Shown here: piece by piece, positions 37,529 through 47,300 of the stretch
Position numbering within the stretch: the first letter of the stretch is position 1
How the letters are laid out: each line of letters begins with the position of its first letter
NCBI GenBank assembly: GCA_938009275.1
Contig: CALLHY010000008.1
Location: 1 to 63,054 of the forward strand
Direction of reading: 5' to 3'
DNA: 63,054 nt
DNA from: an uncultured bacterium
GTDB taxonomy: Bacteria; Cloacimonadota; Cloacimonadia; Cloacimonadales; Cloacimonadaceae
Position numbers and translations under genes: made by a program
The notes under the pieces: model-generated
The model's input: the letters and a program-made list of their open reading frames with translations, nothing else
What the model was told of the DNA's origin: nothing
Databases searched by the model: none

Positions 37529-38394
37529 CGCGAGCTCCTTTTCAAGAACACCAGCTCCGTTACGAGGTTTGAAACAAAGGTTATGCCAAACAGCAAGATA
37601 GCCAGTGCAAACAGAGATTGGTAATGCAGGTCGCCCACTACCGTTTCTCCCATTTCTGCGGCTATGGTAGATGTCATTGGGCGGGTAGATTCAAATATGC
37701 TCTTAGGAATTTGTGCGCTTCCACCCGAAACCATTAGCACCACCATCGTCTCGCCTATTGCTCTGCCAAATCCCATCAGCACGCTCCCGATAATGCCGCT
37801 TTTAGCAGCGGGGATAACTGTGCGAAATATGCATTCAATCCTGGTAGCACCCAGAGCTAAGGCGGCTTCTCTAAGGCTTTTTGGCACATTGGACAGGGCA
37901 TCTTCGCTCATGCTGGCTATAATCGGCACGATCATAACACCAAGGATTATGGATGCGGTAAACACGTTCAAGCCAGTACTTAAGTGAAACCAATCCCGTA
38001 TCAATGGAGCTAAGAAAGCCATACCAAACAAGCCATAAACCACAGATGGGATTCCCGCAAGTAATTCTATTATGGGTTTGGCTATCTCTTTTAATCGGTT
38101 GCCGGCAATCTCGGAGATGAATATTGCCGAGCCTAAACCAAGTGGTACGCCGATTACTAATGCTCCCAGGGTTACATAGAGGCTTCCAACTATCAGTGTA
38201 TAGGCTCCAAACTCGGGGTTTTCATGGGTGGGATACCAGGCACTGCTGCCAAAAAACTCTTTGGTAGATACCACACTGAACATGGGCAGCCCTTCGTGAA
38301 AGAGACTGTAGATAATGCCCAATAATGCTACAATGGTAAATAGCGAAGCTATATAGGTTATCCCCTGGAACAATCGCTCTTTATATGTCTTCAT
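37525..38394 (-). CDS. pstC: Phosphate ABC transporter permease PstC
   Basis: Partner permease to PstA, 289 residues from the chosen ATG. Six helices; EAA loop at REAALALGATRIECIFRTVIPA, and GRAIGETMVVLMVSGG is typical of PstC. The ATG at 38394 has AAGGTGG just upstream on the minus strand; a frame extending 16 codons further has no better site. A 73-base gap separates it from pstS. Confidence 0.94.
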   Translation of the reverse strand: MKTYKERLFQGITYIASLFTIVALLGIIYSLFHEGLPMFSVVSTKEFFGSSAWYPTHENPEFGAYTLIVGSLYVTLGALVIGVPLGLGSAIFISEIAGNRLKEIAKPIIELLAGIPSVVYGLFGMAFLAPLIRDWFHLSTGLNVFTASIILGVMIVPIIASMSEDALSNVPKSLREAALALGATRIECIFRTVIPAAKSGIIGSVLMGFGRAIGETMVVLMVSGGSAQIPKSIFESTRPMTSTIAAEMGETVVGDLHYQSLFALAILLFGITFVSNLVTELVFLKRSSR

Positions 38395-38467
38395 AACCAC
38401 CTTGATAAACAGGAGAGAGCATGGCATATGCCAGGCTCCCAACCTGAAGTTCTCTTATTGATGACGC

Positions 38468-39286
38468 TTAGTTTAATGTTATAAAGCCTTGTGCTTTCAC
38501 TATTGCCTGCCCTGCTGCTGACTGAATAAAGCTAATATAGCGGGCTACTTCACCAGTTGCTTTGCCATTGGTGTACATATACAGCTTGCGGGATAGCGGG
38601 AAGCTTCCGTTTTTAATTGTAGTTTCATTAGGAGTAATGCCATTAACAGTTACCACCTTCACATTGTCGTTCACATACCCAAGGCCTGCATAGCCAATGG
38701 CACCTGGAGTGCTGCCAACCGTAGTAACAACAGCATTGTTCGACGCCAGAAGCTGAGCAGAGGCATCTACCTTTGCTCCACCAAGGGCTTTCTCGTTAAA
38801 TACTTCGAAGGTGCCAGAGGCAACATCGCGTGATACAACTACTATAGGTAAGCTGGGGCCTCCAACTTCTTTCCAATTCTTTATCTTTCCGGTATAAATG
38901 GCTTTAATCTGGGCAACGCTCAGGTCGCGAACTGCATTGTTCTTGTGCACTACTATGCAAATGCCGTCATTAGCTACTGCATAGGCTGTGGGATTTATCC
39001 CCTTTGATTTACAAGCACTGATTTCTTTGGCTTTCATGGGACGGCTGGAATTGGCGATATCCACAGTTTTATTCTGCAAGGCAGCCACGCCAACGCCTGA
39101 TCCACCACCGCGAACAGAGATATTTACATTGGGATTAGCATCCATAAAGGCTTCTGCTGTCGCCTGAGCTACTGGCAGAACGGTTGTTGAGCCGGAACAG
39201 GTGATCTGCCCACCTTTGGCGAACATGGGAATCGCGCAGATGCTAAGACTGAGGGCCAGAACGATTGCTTTGTATGTGTTATTCAT
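38468..39286 (-). CDS. pstS: Phosphate-binding protein PstS
   Basis: Periplasmic phosphate-binding protein, 272 residues with a Sec signal peptide (about 1-23, ending near AKG). Phosphate-contacting segments are visible: CSGSTTVLPVAQATAEAF, SVRGGGSGVGVAAL, SSRPMKAKE and VVSRDVASGTFEVFNEKAL. No lipobox, so it is free in the periplasm. It begins 10 bases after the porin gene. Confidence 0.95.
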   Translation of the reverse strand: MNNTYKAIVLALSLSICAIPMFAKGGQITCSGSTTVLPVAQATAEAFMDANPNVNISVRGGGSGVGVAALQNKTVDIANSSRPMKAKEISACKSKGINPTAYAVANDGICIVVHKNNAVRDLSVAQIKAIYTGKIKNWKEVGGPSLPIVVVSRDVASGTFEVFNEKALGGAKVDASAQLLASNNAVVTTVGSTPGAIGYAGLGYVNDNVKVVTVNGITPNETTIKNGSFPLSRKLYMYTNGKATGEVARYISFIQSAAGQAIVKAQGFITLN

Positions 39287-39296
39287 TTATATCTCC

Positions 39297-40403
39297 TTAT
39301 TTTACTGTATTGGCAAAGCGCCATTTTAGCTGCAACATTAGCTGATCACTGTCCTTTTTACCATTGGCAAAGGCAGCAGCAGATTTTGCTTCATCGTAGC
39401 TTTTGGTGGTGTAGTTCAATTGAAGCTGCATGGCTGGAACCGCGCTGTCGTCGTGCAAAAAGTTATAATTCAAACCTGCGGTTATGGCAGTTAAGAGGTT
39501 CTTATTGGCTGTGTTATCGGTCTCGTCCCATTGGTCAAATCTGCCCACCACCTGCATATCTATGGGCAAATACTCAGCCAGGCTTACTATCGGCATAAGC
39601 ATTATGGCATTAGCAGTGTAGTCTTTGGATGAAAAATCGGATAGATATTTCACGTCTTTGGAAAGATATTCTGCCCAAAAATCCACAGGGCCGTAAGCAA
39701 GACGCAGCACACCATCCAGAAGTGTTTGCTCGTTGTAGGATGAGTTCAGGGTGCCATCGGCAAGCTTCTTGTCGCGTTCCACACTATTGGTCATAAATGA
39801 GCCACCAACCGTTACACCGGTAATAGGGGTTAAACGGAGATTGGCAAGGTAAGACATATCAGTGTTGTCTTTTAAGTTGCTTCCCCAGTTCTTATAGCCT
39901 TCCCCATTATACACGCCAACCGCATACTCCCCCATGCCATTGGGAAGATAGCCATTAACTGATAAACCGTAGTCGGCGGAATTGGCAAGCTTGTATTCGT
40001 CCGACGGAGCTTTGCCGATAAGAGTGTAGTTCCAGTCATAAATTGTGCCAAAATACACTTTTTGCAGTCCGGCTGTAACAATCAGATCATTAACCGGAGT
40101 AAGCCCAGCAAAATCCACATAGGCATACTTAAGCTTCAAGCCGGCACCATCTTTTAAGGCATCGGTGGAAAACATATCTACGGTAAAACGTCCCTTGGTG
40201 GTTTCGGTGAATTTCTTTTCCAGTCCGAAATAACCTCTTTCCAATGAAAATGAATTGCGGGTAGTTACATCATTACCGTCATAACCTTGTGAGCTGTCCA
40301 TGGTCCAGCGGTTCCACATTTCTCCGCTGATTTTCAGCTCTGCACTTAGCATTGTGGGCACGAGTATTATACCCAAGAATAAGACCAAAAGTAGTTTTCT
40401 CAT
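39297..40403 (-). CDS. Outer-membrane porin-like beta-barrel protein of the pst operon
   Basis: A 368-residue protein with a signal peptide (1-21, ending TMLSA) and alternating hydrophobic/aromatic beta-strand pattern (GEMWNRWTMD, RGYFGLEKKF, YGPVDFWAEYL, GLNYNFL, LQLNYTTKSY, LQLKWRF). The ELKISGEMWNRW start resembles phosphate/anion-type porins. As first gene of the pst operon behind a Pho box it probably lets phosphate across the outer membrane. Specificity is inferred from context only. It ends NTVK rather than in the usual terminal Phe. Confidence 0.75.
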   Translation of the reverse strand: MRKLLLVLFLGIILVPTMLSAELKISGEMWNRWTMDSSQGYDGNDVTTRNSFSLERGYFGLEKKFTETTKGRFTVDMFSTDALKDGAGLKLKYAYVDFAGLTPVNDLIVTAGLQKVYFGTIYDWNYTLIGKAPSDEYKLANSADYGLSVNGYLPNGMGEYAVGVYNGEGYKNWGSNLKDNTDMSYLANLRLTPITGVTVGGSFMTNSVERDKKLADGTLNSSYNEQTLLDGVLRLAYGPVDFWAEYLSKDVKYLSDFSSKDYTANAIMLMPIVSLAEYLPIDMQVVGRFDQWDETDNTANKNLLTAITAGLNYNFLHDDSAVPAMQLQLNYTTKSYDEAKSAAAFANGKKDSDQLMLQLKWRFANTVK

Positions 40404-40435
40404 TGGTACTCCCTTTTTTTGTTTAGTCTGCCCCT

Positions 40436-40490
40436 ATTATACCTCCCGATTGTTAAGATTTCGTTATGCAAAAGTTAAGAATGCTTAACC
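40436..40490 (-). promoter_or_regulatory. Pho box and promoter of the porin-pst-phoU operon
   Basis: On the + strand GTTAAG, GTTATG and GTTAAG begin at 40452, 40463 and 40474, a strict 11-bp period, followed by CTTAACC (40484-40490). On the minus strand this reads as repeated TTAAC/ATAAC, as in PhoB/PhoP boxes. A perfect minus-strand -10 TATAAT occupies 40436-40441, and the repeats cover where a -35 would be, the usual activator-dependent arrangement. Confidence 0.7.
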
Positions 40491-40590
40491 ATGCTCTAAT
40501 GCGCTGTGCTGCAAGCACATCACTTGCTAAGAGCTGAAAGCATTCCGTGCTCCTGGCATCACCACACTCCCAAAATCAATCGGACATGGA

Positions 40591-40980
40591 TTGTGAGTGC
40601 CTATTAGATTAGGGTTTGAAGCTTATTCAAACCTGAAAGAATCAGTGTATTCTCTGACTAATAACCTCGAAATAATCTAAAATTCCGCAAATCCACTTCA
40701 CGAGTCCATCCTGAATCCTGAATCCAATCTGAATCCAATCCTGAGTCCATTCCTGAGTCCATTCCTGAGTCCATTCCTGAGTCCATCCTCCACCATCCTC
40801 AATCCATTTTAAAACCTTAACATCCCTTACTCTATCAAGGAAGCAATGTGTGATGATACTGCCACACTCCTGCCACGATCACGCCGCGTTGTGGCAGAAT
40901 CGCGGCGTGATCTAGGCATAATTGTAACACAGTGCTTCCTTGATGAATAGAGGAACAATAGGGAGACAAGGGGGAGGTTC
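40591..40980. repeat. Dispersed structured element A, copy 2, with internal minisatellite
   Basis: Same element as at 12891-13217. Outer arms 40834-40851 and 40927-40944; inner perfect 12-bp stem GATCACGCCGCG (40877-40888) with 40901-40912; the loop again contains TGTGGCAG complementary to the upstream CTGCCACA. This copy is longer because CCTGAGTCCATT-type 12-mers have expanded at about 40700-40790. Conservation extends beyond the arms on both sides. No credible protein. Confidence 0.85.
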
Positions 40981-41210
40981 CATGGGAAGAATCAACGGAA
41001 GAATCACGAAAAACGAGGGGATGGAGATTCACTAAGTAACATCATGCTGCTGTTATTGCACAATTATATGAACTCATCGCAAACAAAGTCCTTAACGAGT
41101 TCTAAGTATTAGAGTATATAGTTCAAGAAATGCTCAAGCTAACATTTACTTGTAATAGCGGAACTATTCTTGCATGTCATTTTTGGACTGGATTTTGAGC
41201 ATTGTGACTG

Positions 41211-41273
41211 TTGACATCATTCGGCATAAGCGTTACATGTACATGCCAATCAAGCAGTTATCCTTATGCCGAA
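41211..41273 (+). promoter_or_regulatory. Promoter and leader hairpin of the peptidase-deiminase gene
   Basis: A perfect TTGACA (41211-41216) with a weak -10 (TTACAT or TACATG near 41233-41239). Overlapping it, TTCGGCATAAG (41220-41230) is the exact complement of CTTATGCCGAA (41263-41273), followed by GTTTTA. The inverted repeat could be an operator across the promoter or a leader hairpin if transcription starts further upstream. Confidence 0.45.
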
Positions 41274-41318
41274 GTTTTAGATTAGAATAGATTGTAAATA
41301 TCTACTATAGGAGATAGT

Positions 41319-44300
41319 ATGAAAAGAGCATTATTGATGCTTTGCCTTTTGTTTATTGCGGCAATGGCATTCTCTGCTGAAAAGGTATTAGTGGGGGTAG
41401 GTGATAATTCACTGTCCCTGATTAACTCCACTATGAACGAAACCATTCTACAGTATCGAATTAATTCGTTTGAGAAGGAATCGGTAAAGATTAATGGTGA
41501 AGAATGGTTCCATATCCGCTTGCCCAAAGAGGGCATAATGCAGGATAAGGGTATGCCGGAACTACCGGTGTATAACCGTAGTATCATCATCGACGGCACC
41601 GCAAAGGTTAGTCTGGAAGTGTATGATATAGAATATCAAGACATCTACTTACCAGTTGCGCCATCCAAAGGTGTAATAAGCAGAGACATTGATCCTGCCA
41701 AAGTCCCATATACTTTCGATAAAGTCTACATGGGTAATAACCTCTTTCCCGCTAATATGGCAGAACTCTCTGAGCCTTACATCTTGCGTGATTTTCGTGG
41801 TGTAACGGTTCAAACTACCCCCTTTGCCTACAATCCATCTACCAAGACTTTGCGAGTTTACACTGCTTATAAGATTCGCGTTTACAACGATGGACTGGAC
41901 AGCATTAACACTCTTAGCAAGGCCAGATCTTCTGTGTCCAAAGACTTTGCTCCTCTATATGAAAATCACTTTGTAAACTGGAACAGCTATCGGTATACAC
42001 CCGTAAACGATTCCTATGGCAAGCTTTTGGTGATTTGCCACAGCAATTATCTTACACAGATTGCCCCCTATGTAAACTGGAAGAGACAAAAGGGTATTCA
42101 AACAGAATTGGTGGAATGGAGCACAATAGGCACAACCGCTGCTGTATTGAAAACCTATATCCAAAACAGGTATAATGCCGATAACAGCATCACCTTTGTC
42201 CAACTAGTTGGCGATGCTCCACAGATACCGTCTCTATCCTCCGGTGGAGGTGGCAGTGATCCACAATTTGCTTTGGTGGCAGGTAGTGATAACTACCCTG
42301 ATATCTTCATAGGCCGCTTTTCCGCCGAAAATACCACTCAAGTAACTGCACAAGTAAATAAAACCATTGCCTACGAACGTGATGCAGCAACTACCGATAC
42401 CTGGCTTTCCCGCGCATTGGGCATTGCTTCTGCCGAAGGTGGCAGCGGTCAGGGTGACAATGGTGAAAGTGACATCGCACACATGAACCTGATTAGAACA
42501 GACCTGTTAAACTATGGGTATACAAGTGTAGATCAGGTTTATGATCCCAGTGCTTCCGCCTCAACGGTTACAACGAACGTGAACGCCGGACGCGGATTTA
42601 TAAACTACGTTGGTCACGGTTCCGATACCTCATGGGTAACCACAGGCTTTAGCAGCACCAATGCCACAGCCCTTAGCAATGGCAATAAAACACCATTTAT
42701 TATGGATGTTGCCTGCGTGAATGGAAACTTTGTGTCCATTACCTGCTTTGCTGAGGCATGGATGCGAAATGCCAATGGTGGAGCCGTAGCAATTTATGCC
42801 AGCACCATAAACCAAAGCTGGAATTCCCCTATGAGAGCTCAGGACGAAGCTACAGACCTGCTTATCGCCGAATCTAAAACCACTACAGGCGGGCTGTATT
42901 ACAATGCATCCTGCAAAATGATGGACGTTTACGGCAACACAACTGGGTCTGATGGCGTTAATATGTTTTACACATGGCACATCTTTGGTGATGCCTCGCT
43001 TAAGATACGCACCAAAACCCCTCTTGCCATGAACGTAACCCATCCTGCAACTATCCTGATAGGCGCAACAAGTTTATCAGTAAGCACCGGTGTGGCAAAT
43101 GCTATGGTTGCCATTACCTATAACAATACCATTTATGGAGTAGCCACCACCAACAGCAGCGGTAATGCCACCATTACCCTGAGCAATCCGCCCACAGGAA
43201 CTCTGAACTACACTATTACCGCCACTGCTTTTAACCGGGTGAGCTATATCGGTACCGTTCAGCAGATTGCCGGTAGCGGGCCATATATGAATGTGGAAGC
43301 TGCAACTTATGCGGATAACAACAATAACGAGGCGGACTTTAATGAAGCGGGACGCTTTAACGTTACATTCAAAAACGTGGGAACAGCCACAGCAACAAAT
43401 GTAACCGCTACTTTAACCTGCAGCACTCCCGGCATTAGCCTGGTAGATGCAAGTGAAACAATTACCTCTCTTGCTTCCAATGCCAGTACTGCCATCAACA
43501 ATGCGTTCAGCTTCAATATAGCAAACAACGTGGTTCATGGAACAAATGCCAACTTTACCATCACTATGACATCAGGTACCGAAACGTGGACATACCAAAC
43601 CAGTCTTAGCATAAATGCTCCACAGTTTGCCTTTGGAAACATGACAATTCTTGATCCCAGTGGCAACAACAATGGACGCCTCGATCCCGGCGAAACGGTT
43701 ACCATATCCATTCCCCTGAATAACGCCGGTGGAGCGGCTTCATTAAGCGGTAGCGCAAGCCTTTCCTGCTCAACAAATGGTATATCCGTTATAGCCAACA
43801 CTGCTAACTTTAGCTCAGTAAACGCCGGTGGAAGCACGAACCTGAGCTTCAGCGTCTCAGCAGCCTCCGGAATGGCCGTTGGCACCGTTGCCAGCTTTGG
43901 CTTCAGTTCTACATCTGGCGTATATACTGCTAATAAGACCGAAACTACAGCCGTGGGACTGATTATTGAAGACTTTGAAACAGGTAACTTCAATTCCTTC
44001 CAATGGATTCAGGGCAGCACCCCCTGGACTACCGTTAATACAGGTGCTTATGCCGGAACCTATGCCGCCAAGAGCGGACTGATTAGTTCTAGCGGAAGCA
44101 CAACGATAGAGACTACCCGCATCCTTCCGGCTTCTGGAACTTTGAGCTTCTACTACAAAGTGTCGTCGGAATCAGGATATGATTATCTTAAGTTCTATAT
44201 AGACGGAGTGCAGCAAAACCAATGGTCGGGTGAAGTGGCATGGACTCAAGCTTCCTATACACTTAGTGCTGGAACCAGAGTTCTTAGATGGGAATATATG

Positions 44301-47300
44301 AAAGATACAAGCGTTGATGACGGTAGCGATTGCGCTTGGCTGGACAATATTATCTTCCCCTCTTCCACTGCCCCCAATCCCTATTATGCACCTCAAAACT
44401 TAGCTGCTTCAGCAGGCAACGGTTTGGTTAGCCTTAGTTGGCAAGCTCCCGCCTATGGAACACCTACCGGTTATAAAGTGTTTAGGAACTCAAACCTGCT
44501 AACTACCGTAACCGGACTTAGCTATGTGGATAATAACGTTACAAACGGCAGCAGCTACAGCTATTACCTGAAAGCTGTTTATAGCGGTGGTGAGTCCGAT
44601 CCAACTGCTTCTGTTAGCGCAACTCCGGCTGTTATTTCCGAAGTGATAATCGGCTCTGGAACTGCTGCCACAGGCAATCAGGCTGCCTCACCGGTGAACG
44701 TTTACTATAAGAGCTTGCATGGACAGTCTATCTATACCGCTGCGGAATTGAACAGCGCAGGTATGGTTGGAGCTCAAAACATTACTCAAATAGGTTTCAA
44801 CATTACAGGCCTGCCTACGGTTGCTATGCCGAACTTCGTAGTTAGAATGAAGCATACTACCGCCACAAACGTTGCCAGTGCATGGGTGAACGTGGATGCC
44901 AGCAACATAGTATATTCCAGCGCATCATACTATCCTACTCAAACAGGTTACAATATGTATACCCTTTCCACTCCATTTGCCTGGAATGGAACAGATAATA
45001 TACTGATAGACACAGCTTTTGGAGTGTTTTCATCCTCCTATGCCTCTACTGGACAGGTGCAATACACAACCGTTACTGGTGGCTACAGGTATGGCAGAAG
45101 CGATACTGTTGATCAAACCAACGTATTTACCGCCACTACAACCGCCACAACCCGTCCCAATGTGAAATTTGTATTTGCCCCCACCGCTACAGGCCCGGCA
45201 ATATCAGTCAGCCCTGCTTCGGTTAGTGCAAGCGTTTATGAAAGCGAAAGCACCAGTGCCTCTGTAACCATCTCCAATACTGGTACTGCTGCCCTAACCT
45301 GGAATGCAAACTCCAGCCTCTCATCATGGGGCTCGGTAACACCAAGCTCAGGTAGCATTGCTGCTGGAGCTAACACAGTAGTTACAGTAAACATGAATAG
45401 CTCGGGTCTGGCAGTAGGCACATATAATTCTACTATTGCCATCACCTCCGATGCCACCACCAATCCCAATGTAAACGTACCCGTTAGCTTCACGGTTAAT
45501 GCCAGTCCTTACCCTGCAGGCCCGAGGTTTGTAGCAGAATGGGAAAATGCCACAGGTGTGATAATTGCTTATGCCAGTGGCTTTGGACTTCCATACAGCA
45601 TGATTGCCGATCTCTCAACCCGGGGAAAAGTATATGTTGTGGTTACCAGCGGCAGTCAGAGTACTGCCAGTTCTGCTTTATCCAGCAACGGTGTAAGTAT
45701 GTCGAACGTGTATTTTATTAATCCCGCAGGAGTGAACTCGTATTGGACTCGCGATTATGGCCCATGGACTATTATGGATTCCAATGGCGATATGGGCATT
45801 GTGGACTTCACATACAATCGCGTGCGACCTTACGATGATGTGTTAAACGCTTCGCTTGATGATTACTTCGGTTTTGATTATTATGAGCTTCCTCTTGTAG
45901 CTACAGGCGGAAATGTAATGACTGATGGTTATGGCAAGATGATGTCCACAAGGCTTATTCTTACCGAAAACGATGGAGTTCAGAACTCACAGGTTACTGA
46001 GTTCAATTATACCCAAACGCAGATTGAAGACCTGGTGCAAGATTATCTCGGTGCCAATGAGTACCAATTCTACACCGATCCTTTGGCAAATTCCAGCATC
46101 GATCATATTGACTGCTTTGCCAAGCTGCTCGACGTGGACAAAGTGATAATAGCCAGAGTTCCAAGTTCACACACAAACTATGCTGCTCTTGAGGCTGTTG
46201 TTTCCGAATGGCAGAGCAAAACATCAAGTTTGGGAACACCATATCAAATCTACCGGGTAGACCAGACAAGCAGCAATGAACCTTACACCAATTCCTTCAT
46301 CTACAACAAGAAGATTTATGTGCCACAGTGGAACTCAACTGCATCAGCATCAGATACAGCAGCCTTGAATGTTTACCGCGCAGCCATGCCGGGATACACA
46401 GTTCAAGGTTACTACAACAGCTCTTTCCTCTCTGATGACGCTGTCCACTGCCGGATAAACACCATCTTCGATCCTCAGATGATACATACCCGCCATATCC
46501 CCCCCACATCTGCTCAAGCTCTTGCTTATATAAGCATCAGCGCAGAGATTACCCACGCCAATGCCCTAAGCCCAGCAGGTACTTACGTAGCTTATAAACA
46601 CGGCAGTTCGGGAACATGGCAATATGCCACTCTGAACAATACCGAAAACAATGTCTGGTCTGCTTCCATCCCAACTCCAGCTTTGGGACAAACGCTGTAT
46701 TACTACGTTCTTGCTACCGATACCACTTCAAGAACATACACTACTCCCCTGTGTGGAGCCAGCGACCCCTATGAAGTAGTAGTGAACATTCCCCCCGCAA
46801 ATCAAGCCCCAAGCATTGAACTTCCCCAAGGCTTCAGCTTCGATAAGAACTCCAGCCTGGAACAGAGCTTTGCAGCCTACATCAGCGATCCTGATGATGA
46901 TGCGCTAACACTATCCGCAAGCGGAAATAGTAACGTTTTAGTGCAGATAACTGGCTCTACGGTAAGCTTTAGTGCGGTAACTAACTGGGTGGGAGTAGAA
47001 ACCATAACCTTCACAGTTAGTGACGGTCTGCTAACAGACAGCGACACTGTGGTTGTAGAGGTTACACCAGTTAATGTACCTGCGTGGGAACCTGTAGAAT
47101 ATGGCAGCACTCCTGCAGTTGTATATGCAGTAGTTACCATAGACGAGATACCTGCCGCCATAAACGACTGGGTGGCAGCTTTCGTGGGCGAAGAATGCCG
47201 TGGAACAGGTTATATCACCATGATCGACCGCAGCACAGCCACCACTAATTTGGATGTTAACCTCGCTGCCCCAGGCGAAGTGGTTACCTTCAAAATCTAT

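Noticed and set aside
40700..40800. CRISPR-like array
   Set aside because: The units are short, contiguous and degenerate with no spacers, so this is a minisatellite.
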